The position numbers and the translations under genes were made by a program. The notes under the pieces are model-generated. The model did no database searches, was not told the origin of the DNA, and worked only from the letters and a program-made list of their open reading frames with translations. A stretch of DNA of 15,489 nucleotides from Amoebophrya sp. AT5.2 (taxonomy: Eukaryota; Sar; Dinophyceae; Syndiniales; Amoebophryaceae), in assembly GCA_005223375.1 (NCBI GenBank), contig RXOD01005172.1:1-15489 (forward strand). The letters are read 5' to 3'. Below are positions 1 to 11,400 of this stretch, in pieces. How positions within the stretch are numbered: the stretch's first letter is position 1; the number at the start of each line of letters is the position of its first letter.

Positions 1-3000
1 AGAGCACGAGCAGGAGCCCGGACGTCCACGTCCACGTCCGTTGCTACACGCCGCCGACAACCTGCTTCCTGAGGCGGCGTGGCTCCTCCACCGTTGCTCT
101 CTACTGTTCCTCTTCGCAGATGAACTACAGGCGCCTTCAACGCGGGCGATTCGTGAAACCAACCGGCGCGACGGAGGAACGAGGACGGTGATGCAGGCCG
201 TGCGGCCGGCTCCATTCTCTTCAGCCGTAGCGGAGCCGCAACGCGTAGTGCTTTTTGCAAGATTCGCATCGTTCCCGCGCACTGCTCCGTCGTCTCGGCT
301 CTTGTGCTGCCGCGGCCGGCGGGGGAAACGAAGCCCACGGGTCCGCCGAAGCGGGTTCCCGTGCCCATGAAAAGCAGCGCCTGCTGCTCCTCGTCCTCTT
401 CGTCCTGACCTCCACGCTGAAAAACCTTCAGGGAAAAAGTCTCCGCGTACACCGTAAAATACAGCTCGAGGTGGCACTGGCCCTGCCGGCATCCGAGTGG
501 TACGGTTTCCACCACCGCCAGTGCGTCTGTGCTGCTCGAGAACTGGTAGAAGCGGCGAAGTTGGTTTTGTTCACCTTCGCTTGGCTCGGCGCCATGCTCC
601 TTTTCAGCCGCTCTCATCCCCTGTCCAAGGAACGACGTGGGCACGAGCCTGAGCAGCACGCTGATGCCCCCACCGTGCACCCAATACCGCAGCCGGAGTT
701 CGACATCAGCACGAGAAAGGATGACCACTTCCGGTGCAGGTGCAGGTTCATCTTCGCAAAAGATATTCTCAGGATGCAATTCGACGGCTTCCGGACGAAA
801 TAGCACGTCTAAGGCCGCACTCAGCACCGACTGCACCCGCAAACGCGGCACGGATTGCTCCGTCAGCTGCCGCCGACTTGAGGAGGACGACGTGCAGCCT
901 GTAGTTTGGGTGATCATTATTTTCGCCTTACCTTCTCCCCATCGGGGTCGTCCCATCCGCTTGCTATTCCCCCCGCCTCCACCACCCGATCCCGACGCGA
1001 GCAGGTGGATGAGCAGTGCTTGGTCGTCTGCCGAGTGCGTGCACCTGGCCCGCAGTAACCAGTTCGCCTGGAAGGACCTCAAATCGCCGATCTGAACCAT
1101 CTTCGCACTGCCCGGAACATGCGGATCAGGATCTTCACTGTAGTTCCCGTTCCGGCCCCGGACGGCCGGCGTCAACTCGGCTTCCAGTCGCCGCAACATC
1201 GCATCCTGCTGCTGCTCCTTCCACGATACCTCGCTATCGCTTGGGAATGGTGTTGATGATGGCCGTGTATGTCGGTGGCCGTCGTCGAGAAGTACAGTAA
1301 AGCGCATATCACTGCTACTGCCAGCTCGTCCCGGCAAAGAACAGCTTGTCGAGTTGTCCTCCGCAGCTTCACCACCCTCACCGACACCTCCCCTCTGACA
1401 TCTGGAGAAGATGCGGACTTTGACGGCGGGGAAGGGCGTTCGGAACTCGCAGATCTGGACAAAGAGAACGCCGCTGGTAAGGTTCAAGCTGCCGAGGAGG
1501 ATGCGATCCCCCCCGGCCGAGGAGGTCGAGGTGGATGTTGGGGTATTAAAAGGTCCACCTTTCGACAGGTCCACCTCGAACACGTGGTCCACGTCGAAGT
1601 GGCGCGCAGGAGGGGACTCCTTATCGACGGCGGGGGAAGTTGTTACAACTGGCGGCACCGCAATCGGCGTGCAGGTGAGGCGCAGTGAGTGTCGCGTCTC
1701 GTCCTGGCGAAGATGGGCGCTCAAGGACCCGCCACCACGACCGCCCAGTCTTTTGATCTTCTGGAGGAAATCAACCTTCACGCGTGCATGCGTACAGGCA
1801 CCGGCGCCAGAGTATGGCGCACACGGACGCACGACGAGTTCCTGTTCACACGTGTGCAAGACGACGATCTCCCCGTCGCTGGTGTCGTGGGTGCCCGGTT
1901 GTACCTCCGGATCAGCTTCATCTACATCTACATCTACATCATGTTGCGGAACAATTATGCCCCTGCTCCCGCCGACGTTACAATATGCTTTTGCGAGCTC
2001 TTGCAGAAAGACCATCGGCGCAGAAGAGGCGGACCCTGCTGCCGAAGGCGTCTCCGAGGTCGTGGAAGATGCCGTCATGATCAACCGGCTGCGCACCGCA
2101 GCCTCGAACACGAAGGGCAATTTCTGCGCGTCGAGCAGGTAGTTCGGAGGGTTTTCTTCTTGCTCTGGAGCTTTATTTCCCTTCCTGAAGGTCGTGGAGC
2201 AGCTCCGGAAGCCAATCGGCATTGCAGCAGCGCTATCACTCCCAACCGCGCAAAACATCAGCGGTCGAGGGGTTCTGCTTGACCGTGAGGCCCCCGCCCT
2301 CGGTGATGCTGACGAAGGCCAAAGGTCGTCACTACAAGCCGAAGAACCCGAAGCCGGCAGAGAAAGTCCTTCGGTCTCCTGCTCCGGTTGGAATAGCGAC
2401 CCCAGGATCGCGCGGAAAGGCGCGTCCTCGTCCAGGTGCTTCGCTGACGTCGTTCCCCTGTTAATAGCCACTGCCGCTTTGGCTTTATTGTTCTTGTTGC
2501 CGCCGGTGCTCCGTCCCCCACTTCTTCTCTCCGCGGGTGCGAGTTGTAGGTCTTGCTGCTCAGATTTCTTCTGCAGGAGCCGCTGTGCTGCCGCCGCCAG
2601 CGTCGCAAAACAGCCTTCGCCGCGGAGAAAAACGTCGCAAAACCGCTGAACGATCTCAATCTGCAATCCCGCGTCGTCCTCGTCCCGGTCGTCTCGCTCA
2701 AGCTCTTGCGGCGCGAGAGCGTGAGCGAAACGACCGGGACGAGGACTAGGATCGAACACATCCTCGAATCCCTCCGGCAAAAGCATACCGAGGCGGAAAA
2801 TGAGGCTCTCGAGGGACAGAGCGGCTACGGGAAGAAACGACGCAGCAGATGATGAACCCGCAGCACCGCTTCCAGTTCCGACCGAAGTAGACGAAGGACA
2901 GGTAGGAGGAGCACCGGTATTGGTATTGTCGGACGAACCACTACGGTTGGACAGGAGATCTACCAGCACTGCACGCAGACGGGCTCCCGCGTGCTCCGAA

Positions 3001-6000
3001 GATGAAGAGTGTTGTGCCATCACTCCCTGTTCGTCTTCCTCGTAGGCACCTTCCGTTTGGGAAAGGCTGGGATCGTCAAAGTAGGAGTCCCGGTTCCAGG
3101 AATCCTCATCTTCCTCGTCGTCCTCTTCGTCGTCGTGCCCTCGTCCAACGCGGCCGACCGCGGCCACTGATCCCATGCCCACCGCCACATCTACTTCGCC
3201 GTCAGAAAACTCAGAATTATCAGCGTTCTCAACCGACGGCGCTGCCCCCGGTGCCGGCGCAGCACGTTGCTGATTGTATGCCGAGGTTCTTGAGACTGAC
3301 GTTGCCGTGCCCGAGACCACACCGACAACCCCCACCCCCTCGCCCTCAACTTCAACATGGACGAGATTATAGTGCCCTCGAGGAAAGCCCGCCCGGTCGA
3401 AAGAAGCTGCATTTGCGGGGGTGGTATGTTGTTCCCCTCCCCTGGTCACCAGATGTATCAGTGCCAGCAAGAACTGGTCCTGGTTCAGAGTGCGCAGCAG
3501 AAAACCCAGATCCTGGTGCTTCACCGCGGCCTGCTGGTGCTGTTCGTCTTCGTGGTTTGTTCCTTCATCTTTCGCTTCAGCTTCGGGGAGGCTCGAAAAG
3601 AACAGCGTTGATTCCAGGAGCCTGCCCTCCAGTTGTTGACCTCCGCAGCATCCGTCCTCCGCAGCATTCGTCGCCAGCCGCGCGAGAGCTTTCAAAAACG
3701 CTTTCTCGTGCTCGGATGATTGACACCTCGCGCTCAGCTGCTCCGGAGTAACGCCGTCCCTTGTTGTTGGGAGTAGTAGATCATCATGAGCATCAACACC
3801 TACCATTTTTCCACGACCGGAAGATTTTTGGGGTAGAGTGCCGGCCTCCGACTTCGCCCCTGCGCCGGCTGTGCCCGCGACGAGCTCTCGCAGGGCGGAA
3901 GCGCATGTTTCAAACAACGAAATCGGTGGCATAGCTCCGCGTTCAGGCATCCCATTCACCCTCTTCATCCTGAAGTGTCTCGCGAATTGCCGACTCGCTT
4001 GAGAGGCCCTGGTCTCGATGCTAGGGTCGTGATCGTCCGCGTCCGCGAGCGATGCAGCCGACCCGCCAGCGAATGCGAGAAAGTCCGCAGCGCGAAAACT
4101 GAACGACCCCCCGGCCGTGGTCTCCAGGGATGTTGACATCGACGAATATCTACTGGCACTGCAGCGTTCTTCATCCTCCGCCGCCACAACCTGAAGAGGA
4201 CACTCGCCTTGTCTTCCATGATAGCACAGCCGGTCTGCGAACGGCAGATACACGAAGCGCCCCCAATCCGGCTTGAAATTGTGCGGCGTTCCAGCGAAAA
4301 AAACGCAATACGCCGTGGAGGAGCTCCCCAGCGCCGCGCACCGCGCCTCGACGAGATGATCCGTCTTCACGAGAATAGGGATCATGGGAGCTGCCGAAGC
4401 CGGGGTCTGACTCGAGGTCGCCCCTTGTCGGATGAAGCCGATCGTTTCGACTTTGTACAGCTCCGCCAAGAAGGTCGCTGATTTCCGTGCCCCCTCACGA
4501 TCTTCGTCGCAACCCGTCATGAGCGCCCGGGAAAGTACGCGCACCCTCACCCCCCGCCGCTCAATCAGGGTACGCAGAGTCGTTTGCTTCTCGAACACGG
4601 CCGCGGGGTTCAGGTTACGGGTACTATGGAGCATATGGTCTTGATGGTCTTCAACAGCAACATGCCGCAGGAGCGGACGTTGTTGCTCCTCTGCGTCTGC
4701 CGTGGGGAGATGGTGCATCGCCGGCAGTTCGCATCCGCTCACGGCGCAGACGCGCAGCGCGGACACCAATACGAAACCCTCCACATCTCCCGCCGCCCGC
4801 CGGTAGTTGTAAAAGACGCGTATGCGGAGCTGCAGGCGCTTCGTCACAAATTGTTTCTCTTTCTCAACGGTCGCGGACCAACCCGACGTGTGATGGACCG
4901 TGCCCCGCCAACCGGTGTTGTGCGACCGCGGAATCGAGAGCACGGCAGAAGACGGCGAGGCGGGAGGTCGAGGTGCTGCGTGTGGACCGCCTGCTTGTTC
5001 TGCTTGTTGTTCCCTCGACGTTGTTGTACTACTGTCCGTTTCTGTTAACGTCATCAAGGAGGTTAACGTCAAGGAGCCAGGTAACAGCCGGAGCGCGATC
5101 TTGGGCTTCATTTTCGTGGTGGACACCTCCTTCGGCAGAGTTGTACTTTTCACATTCACGACTTCTTCTCTACGTGTTCCTGTTCTCCATATCTGGTCAA
5201 AGTAACCAAGTGAGCGTGCAGCTGCAGGTTCTTGCCGCCCATTCAGATGCGGCAGAGGCTGGCTTTCTGCTTGTGGCGTCCTCGCGTCATGTTGATGATC
5301 ATCATCAAATTCAATCACGCGCTCGAAACATCGGCGGAACAAGTCGCGGTGGTGGTCGGTTACGACTTCCGGGTGTTCGAGCGCGTGTGCAGCACCAGCT
5401 GCAGCTTCCGGCTCAAGACGACCAGCTGCTTGTGCAGGCGTCTTGGTCGCGGTGGATGCGAAAGCAGACGATCCCGTGCTGGTCCCCGAGGAGGAAGATG
5501 CGGGCGCATTTTCTTCAAAAATATCTCCAGGCTCGCGAGCACCAGCCTCGCCAGGCGCGCGAGCAGTCGTTGCGGCAGTTTTGACGGGTCGCGCCAATGC
5601 TGCATGCACGCGGGCGTAGGCAAGCCACAGCTTCTTGCGTTGAGCCTGCTCCTGCTGCTTTTCGAAGAACCGCGACGCGTTCCCGTACACGCCAGCCAAA
5701 ACTGCGTCGCATATTACCTGCCGCTCGACATCCAGAATTAACGAGCTTCTCGATGCCGGAGGAACTTGTTCCGCCGCGCAGCACGAACCACTTGTTCCCA
5801 CTGCGAAGCTCACCCGCGAAGGCTTGGTCTGGCTCTGCTGCGGCTGTAGCTGTTTCTCGCTACTGCTTCTGCTGCACTGCGGCGATATTGCCGCACATTC
5901 TGCCACCTGCCCAGATTCCCCGCCGATTGCGATTGCAGGATGCGCGATGAGGTCTCCGATGGATGTCATCTGCTCCGTCGCAATCGCACACACGTCAGCA

Positions 6001-7689
6001 GAATAATCAGCTACTTCCCCATCATCTGCTCCACAACCCTTCTCTGCAGCTTTTTCTTTTTCATCTTCTCCGTCGACTCGCTTGACGTCGCCGTCGTGAG
6101 CTGCCGTCGCAACTCTGCTTTTGCGGTGGTCATCGTCTACGTCTTCCTCATCTTGTTTCACATCAACTGCGACATCATGATCTTGGACGTCCGTTGTCGC
6201 TGCGAAACAAGATGACAATCGTTCCGGGACTTTCTCGTCCGCGGCATGACCTTCCACTCCCTCGTCCTCTTCTACCTCTGCTTCCACCTTGTTCCACCGC
6301 CCGACGCCAACGGGAAGGACTGCCACGGAATCATTATCGTGCTGCAAAGCTGTGAGGCGGGTGCGCAGTTGCGTGAGGCGTCTCCGCTCCCCCGCCACCT
6401 CATTATGCGTACACCTCCGCAAGTCGGCGCGCACCTGGGACATCCGGCGCAGGCTACGCGCACTCGGCTTTTTGGAAATCGATTTCGTCACGCGCGGCCC
6501 GACGGTCATCTGGTGACGCAGCGTCGTGATAGCACGGACAACTACTGCATTCTCGGGCGAACTTTGGAGCTCTTCTTTGCCTTCTTCACGTGGTTCTCCA
6601 GTTGTTCCCCGAACGTTAGCCTTAGCGTCGTCCTCTGGGACAAGGCTATTGATCCCGAGTTTCTTCGCACGATACAACGCGGGCACGAAGTTGGCTTTGT
6701 GCTTCTCGCGACGAATTTCATCAGCAGCAGCGCCTTGGTCAGCCCCGCCAGGAGGTTTCGCGCCGGCATTTTTCTGCGACGACGCCAGCAACTCGGCCAC
6801 CTCGCAGCGCAGGGTGTCCTGGAGATCGTGTCGAACCGATTTTGTATATTTGCGTCATCGGAGAGTGAGAGAGAGAGAGAGAGACAATGTATGAGAGCGA
6901 GGGTTAATACAAAACGAAATTTGTCACGACAGACTCGCGTTGTACCACGCGCGACTGCAACTCGGCGACCTTCTGCTTCGAAGGCGTCAGTTGTCCTCCC
7001 GATGTCATACGTTGCCCCGGAGGTTCTCCTTCCTTTACCCCTCCGCCCCCTCGTTCTTTCCCCCTCTCGTCGCCTGGAAATACTCTGCGTTCAAGAACAT
7101 CATCCGACGGGTTCATAATTTCGGGGAAAATCCGACGCAGTCCGGACAGCACCCGCGTCCGGAGTGGGACGACCGACGACCTCGCATCTTCTGGTTCTTT
7201 GGTCACTCGCAGGAAGGCGTCCACGCGGTACAAGTGATCCGCATGCTGCACGCGATGAAGATGCTCCGCGCGGTGATCCGCAGAAAATAGCCGATAATCG
7301 GAGGCGATATGCGGAGGCGTTGCAATCATCTTGACCTCGCCTCGTCCTCGCGTAAAAGTACTATGGTTGCGAAGCGTTCTTGTTTTCGTTCAATCAATCA
7401 ATCGAATCAATCAATCGATAGTTTTTCCAGCTACAAGAAGTAATCCGGTTGACCTTAACGGCTATTAAAAACAATGATGGAGGTGGGGAACCGGGACGAC
7501 GATGATCAGCGGTTGTCGTTCGTCCTCGTCGGGGACTTGCTCATAACATCTGACAGAGAGGACACCTCCAGTTTGCATGAGAGTGAAACCACGACCATGT
7601 GATTGTTTTGTTGGCCCCGGCTTCTTGGCCGCCTCAGCCTCAGCGCGTTGCCGCAGCTTCTCGTTGTGGCCGCGCGTCGTCCAATTCAT
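1..7689 (-). CDS. Giant uncharacterised protein, 5' part (three exons, runs off the left edge)
   Basis: I do not recognise this protein. The minus frame whose codons start at multiples of three is open from 6854 to the window edge, about 2,280 codons without a stop, which GC content cannot explain. Proposed exons are 7689-7566, 7346-6946 and 6818 to below 1, giving at least about 2,447 residues. The acceptor at 6819 (CTCCAG after a TC tract) and donor GTACAA at 6945 fit well; the exon 1/2 junction is a guess. The ATG at 7689 has an in-frame TGA 9 nt upstream; the ATG at 7329 is an alternative start. Visible features are basic, possibly coiled segments near residues 290-340 and 575-590, acidic blocks near 350 and 1405-1420, VDVDVD runs near 1802 and 2438, and Ser/Gly/Ala/Gln tracts. 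Hydrophobic, beta-like stretches lie near 830-880 and in the last 450 residues. No signal peptide, membrane segment or catalytic motif is evident. It lies 760 bp downstream of RPB2 on the same strand. Confidence 0.75.
2676..2746. repeat. 25-bp inverted repeat inside the giant coding sequence
   Basis: The arms 2676-2700 and 2722-2746 are reverse complements at 24 of 25 positions. Inside the 21-nt loop a further 5 bp (GCTCT/AGAGC) can pair. It lies in the open minus frame and encodes an Arg/Asp/Pro-rich stretch at about residues 1533-1556 without breaking the frame. Confidence 0.85.
6819..6945 (-). other. Proposed intron 2 of the giant gene, with a TC-dinucleotide tract
   Basis: On the minus strand this reads GTACAA at the donor and CTCCAG at the acceptor, phase 0 on both sides. 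The interior carries a TC-dinucleotide tract (6862-6884), which could act as a polypyrimidine tract although it lies about 45 nt from the AG. The preceding exon would otherwise stop at 6904 and the following frame has a stop at 6855-6857, so splicing here is required to join them. Confidence 0.6.
7347..7565 (-). other. Proposed intron 1 of the giant gene
   Basis: The exon beginning at 7689 runs into a stop at 7465, and the frame of the next exon has a stop upstream of 7346, so an intron or a separate start is needed. A GT donor after CTGGAG and an AG acceptor after CGCGAG give matching phase and share GAGG at both edges. Other phase-compatible donors exist, for example after TCACATG at about 7602. 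The intron contains a CAATCAAT-type tetranucleotide tract at 7391-7419. The boundaries are inferred. Confidence 0.4.
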
Positions 7690-8210
7690 TGGTGTTCACT
7701 TGAAATCCTGATGAGCATTGCACTACCTCTTCTAATCCCCGAAGTTGAAAATAAAATTTGCGCGTCTTTTTATTTCATCCAGCGAGCGCTCGCTCTCGCA
7801 GCTGAATTTTACAGCCGGCGGCACTGCCACTGCAGCATGGGAAGCGCTCTCCAGAATGCGGGTGGTAGAAGTACTTTCTTACATCATGTTCATGTTCATG
7901 GAGAACGGGAAGTAGAACAAGAACTGATGCTACTGCTACTGTGAATCGCTCAGCCCTGCTTGCTCACGCGTGCGCGTGCCGACAGATCGGCTGTGGCCGC
8001 TGCTTGATGCTGATATGATCTACTCGTCGGGCTTCTTTGAGCGCCGCGGAGCTACGAGCATCCATCAACATATTATCGCTTTCGCTTACAGTTCAGAATA
8101 TTAGAAGGCCGCGATATGTATTACGAATAGCCGTTTACCGCCGCAAGATTAAATTCATCATATACTACGGCAGAATCCATTGGACCAATCGATGCCTGAG
8201 TGGCAGTACG

Positions 8211-8343
8211 ATTGGATTTGTGAAGAAAATGATATATATAACTACGGTAGAATCCAATCGAGATTGGATTTGTGAAGAAAATGGTAAAGATACACCTTCA
8301 GGAGTCGAAAGAAAATGGTAAAGATACACCTTCAGCAGTCGAA
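8211..8343. repeat. Short tandem repeats downstream of RPB2
   Basis: Two nested repeats are visible. A 34-bp unit starting GAAAATGGTAAAGATACACC occurs at 8277-8310 and again at 8311-8343, with one mismatch. A 21-bp unit starting ATTGGATTTGTGAAG occurs at 8211-8231 and 8263-8283 without a mismatch. A related ACTACGG(C/T)AGAATCCA segment also appears twice (from about 8164 and 8241). The repeats are too few and uneven to be a CRISPR array. Confidence 0.85.
8251..8270. repeat. Perfect 9-bp hairpin in the RPB2 3' flank
   Basis: AATCCAATC and GATTGGATT are perfect reverse complements separated by GA. It lies about 180 bp beyond the RPB2 stop, inside the tandem-repeat block. It could form a stem in the 3' untranslated RNA; a regulatory or processing role is only a possibility. 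Confidence 0.7.
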
Positions 8344-8449
8344 TGTATAGTATTGCAAACGATTCGGAAAAGAAAAAAATAGTTGCCGGCGTAGTTCCTC
8401 AACATAGCCGAACCTTCAAACATCAATCAGATTGATCATGATATGATCT

Positions 8450-11400
8450 TCACGCCGCCACCTGCAGTGTTAGTCTGGGCGCGATGCTCATGGTCATCAG
8501 TTCCTGGAACAAGAGTTTCGCGGCGTAGGGCAGCGTGATCTGGCTCACGTTGCCCTTCGCCCGGCACAGCTTGCACTCGTAGTGGTCCAGCTCTATGTTC
8601 CCGGTTGCAAACAAGCCACAGTTGTCGCAGCAGTGCAGGCGGAAGGCGTCCGAGACGTCGAAGAGCCGTTCTTTTAAGAACTTGGCGGCGCCGTGCGAAA
8701 TCATGCAGTCGCGCTCCATCTCCCCGAAGCGAAGCCCACCGAGCTTACCACGCCCCTCCTGCGGCTGCCGGACGAGCTGAGTCACGGGCCCGCGCGCGCG
8801 AGAGTGGATCTTGTCCGCAACCATGTGCTTCAGACGCTGGTAGTACACCGGACCGATGAAAATCTGACGAGTAGTGGATTTCAGACTCATCGATCTTCAT
8901 GTATAGAAACAAGGCAGAAAGTGATGAAAAGTATAAGTTCAGTTGATGAAATTTGTGTCCAAAACCAAATCTGTAGCATGTAACTATACGTTCGCCGGCA
9001 TTGGTCTTCCCGTGTGTCCCTGGTAGAGTTTTTCGTTTCCGTACCTCTGAAAGCCCAGTTCGTGCAGGCGGTTGGCTACGTCCCGCACTGTGACTCTTGT
9101 GAACGGCGTTGCGTCGCCTTCCCCGCCCGCCAGGGATCCCGTTTTCGACAGGAGCTGTTCCACCAAGTGGCCGACCGTCATGCGACTCGGGATGGCGTGC
9201 GGATTCATGATGATGTCGGGGACCACCCCGTCCCGCGTGAACGGCATGTCTTCCTGCTTGAACAGGATCCCGCACGTCCCCTTCTGTCCGTGGCGCGAGG
9301 CGAACTTGTCCCCCACCTCGGGGATTTTGTACGTGCGCACCTTCACCTTCGTGAAGCGGAAGCCGTCGCGGTTCGTGGACAGAATCACCTCATCCACCAC
9401 CGCCTGCTCCGCGGGCCGCATCGCCACGCTCACGTCTTTTTGTTTACGCTCCGCCTGCCCGCTCTCGTCCACGCGGAGCGAGCCGTCGGGGTTCATCTCC
9501 TGCTCCATGTCCTGCGTCAGCCCGATCACAATGTCGTCGCCAAACAGCCGCCCCCCGGGGAGCGCCAGCCCGTCCTCGTCCAGCTTGGAGTAGTCGCCCT
9601 GCTTCCGCCCGATCACCTTCTCGCAACGCTCCGGGTTCGCAAACACGGTATTCAAGACGCCCTTCCGCTCCTCCTCCGCCGCGTACGAACGGAAGAACAC
9701 CGACCGAAACATTCCGCGGTCCACCGAACTCTGGTTCAGAATCAAAGAATCCTCCTGGTTGTAACCTGAGGCGAGCGATGAATTATTTCCGGAATTATTG
9801 ATGCGCGGAGCTCGTCCGATGTTGGGGAATCGAAGTCAATTGATATTCGATGCACGACTTGGAAATCAATGGAATTAAAAGCGAAGAAGTCCAAGTCATA
9901 AGTCACAAAAAATTTATCCTCGAGGTAGACAGTTGACTCGCACATTACCTGAGTAGCACATGATTGCGACGCAGACGTTGTTTCCTGCTGGTAGCTGCCT
10001 GAACCGCAAATAGTTCATCGCTCTTGTGCCCACCAGTGGTTTCTGTGGGTAGCACAGCACGTTTGCCAGCGTGTCTACGCGCTGGTTGAAGTTGGTCGCG
10101 AACACTCCCAGGGCTTGCTTTCCCATCGCCGACTGGTAGCAGTTGCGCGGCGACTGGTTGTGGTCGGGAAAAGGGATGATGCTCGCGCAAATCGAAAAAA
10201 TCATCGACGGGTGGATCTCGCAGTGGGTGAAGGTGCGGCAGTACGCACGGTCGTCGGAGACGTTGTGCACGAACATCGCGATCATGGCGTTCTCGGTCTC
10301 CTCGCAGTCAATGTACTCGATCAACCCCTGCTCGATCAGGTTGCCCCAACGAATCTGGTGCTTCTTCAAAGACTGGATGTGCCCGCGACGGATGTTCAGC
10401 GTCTGTGGAAGTGGAATTCCAGCATGTACGATTGGGATTGCGAGCGGGGAATATAGCATGGACATGAAGAAGATGCTCGCTATGAAGCCGAGAAGGAGAA
10501 GGAGAAGCTACGAAGTACTCTAGGACGAAGCGAGGTGTCCGGGAAGCAACTTGATCGAGCAGGGGTTGATCGAGTACATTGACTGCGAGGAGAAGTCATT
10601 GTACGCGATCAACCCCTGCTCGATCAAGTTGCCCCAACGAATCTGGTGCTTCTTCAAAGACTGGATGTGCCCGCGACGGATGTTCAGCGTCTGGCGAAAG
10701 AATTATTCCGACAGGTTCTCCGATTCCGTTTTATTCGATTTCGAATTCGTCGATCGCTCGGGGAATTAATATGTTGGCAATAGCATGGATATGAAGATGA
10801 AGATGCTCGCTATGTAGCCGAGAAGCTACGAAATACTATCGGAAGTAGAAGCGAGCAGGAGCAGGTGTCAGGGGAGCTATGTATTTGTATTTTATGACTG
10901 CTCTCGAGATGACGAGGGGTCAGAGCAAAAGTTGTAAAACATCAACTCAATAGAGACCACAGATAGACCGCACGTTTTTTTCATTTGCGATTTTTATTGA
11001 AAAAAGTCGCGCTTTTTTCAAGATCTTCAGAAGGTTGCTTACCTCCTCTGGAGGTCGTTCTCCTGCAGGTGTACATTTAACATTCACCACTCTCCAATGG
11101 AGGTCGACCTTCTATAGATATCCTCTTCTGTAGGTTTTGCAACTATCTCCAGTAGAATTCACAGAGCTACTGGAGCGCTCTTCTGTAGCCTGTTCTTCTG
11201 TAGCTTCTGCGAACGTCTTCAGTAGAACTAAGAAAACTACCGGAGGTTTTTTCCGATCTGCTAGCTTCAAGGAGGAGCATGCGAGACCTAATAAAGATCG
11301 GCGCTGAACCCTCCCGAGGCTTCTCCCGGCCGGTCCCCCCCGGACCACTTCCGAGACCTCTCCCGGGCCTCTCCCGGAGCCCCTTCCGAGGCCTCTTCCG

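Larger units (their letters stand above)
7690..8449. other. Spacer between RPB2 and the giant gene
   Basis: No minus-strand reading frame of note lies here, and the short plus-strand ORFs have no recognisable content. It must hold the 3' end of RPB2 and the 5' region of the giant gene. I see no strong polyadenylation signal next to the RPB2 stop; an AATAAA on the minus strand lies at 7769-7774, about 680 bp past the stop and 80 bp before the next ATG. The RPB2-proximal half holds tandem repeats and a hairpin, listed separately. Confidence 0.6.

Noticed and set aside
1411..3751. Overlapping plus-strand ORFs of about 150-250 codons (for example 1411-2142, 1689-2282, 3002-3751)
   Set aside because: They occupy several frames over the same DNA and are interrupted, whereas a single minus-strand frame is open across all of them.
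6246..7118. Plus-strand ORF of 290 codons, the longest closed plus-strand frame in the left half
   Set aside because: It runs antisense to the giant minus-strand frame, has no family resemblance and crosses the proposed intron 2. Its openness follows from GC-rich antisense coding sequence.
7603..8321. Plus-strand ORFs 7603-7944 and 8037-8321 in the spacer
   Set aside because: No recognisable content. The first overlaps the first exon of the giant gene antisense and the second reads through the tandem repeats.
9014..9769. Plus-strand ORF of 251 codons opposite RPB2 exon 8
   Set aside because: Antisense shadow of the highly conserved catalytic exon, whose minus-strand translation matches RPB2 throughout.
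10551..10769. Plus-strand ORF beginning with an RPB2-like peptide
   Set aside because: The resemblance comes from the inverted arm of the exon 7 fold-back. The remainder is antisense of the direct copy, so it is not a second RPB2 gene.
10997..11021. Possible rho-independent terminator
   Set aside because: The host gene is eukaryotic and spliced, and the hairpin lies mid-intron; bacterial termination does not apply.
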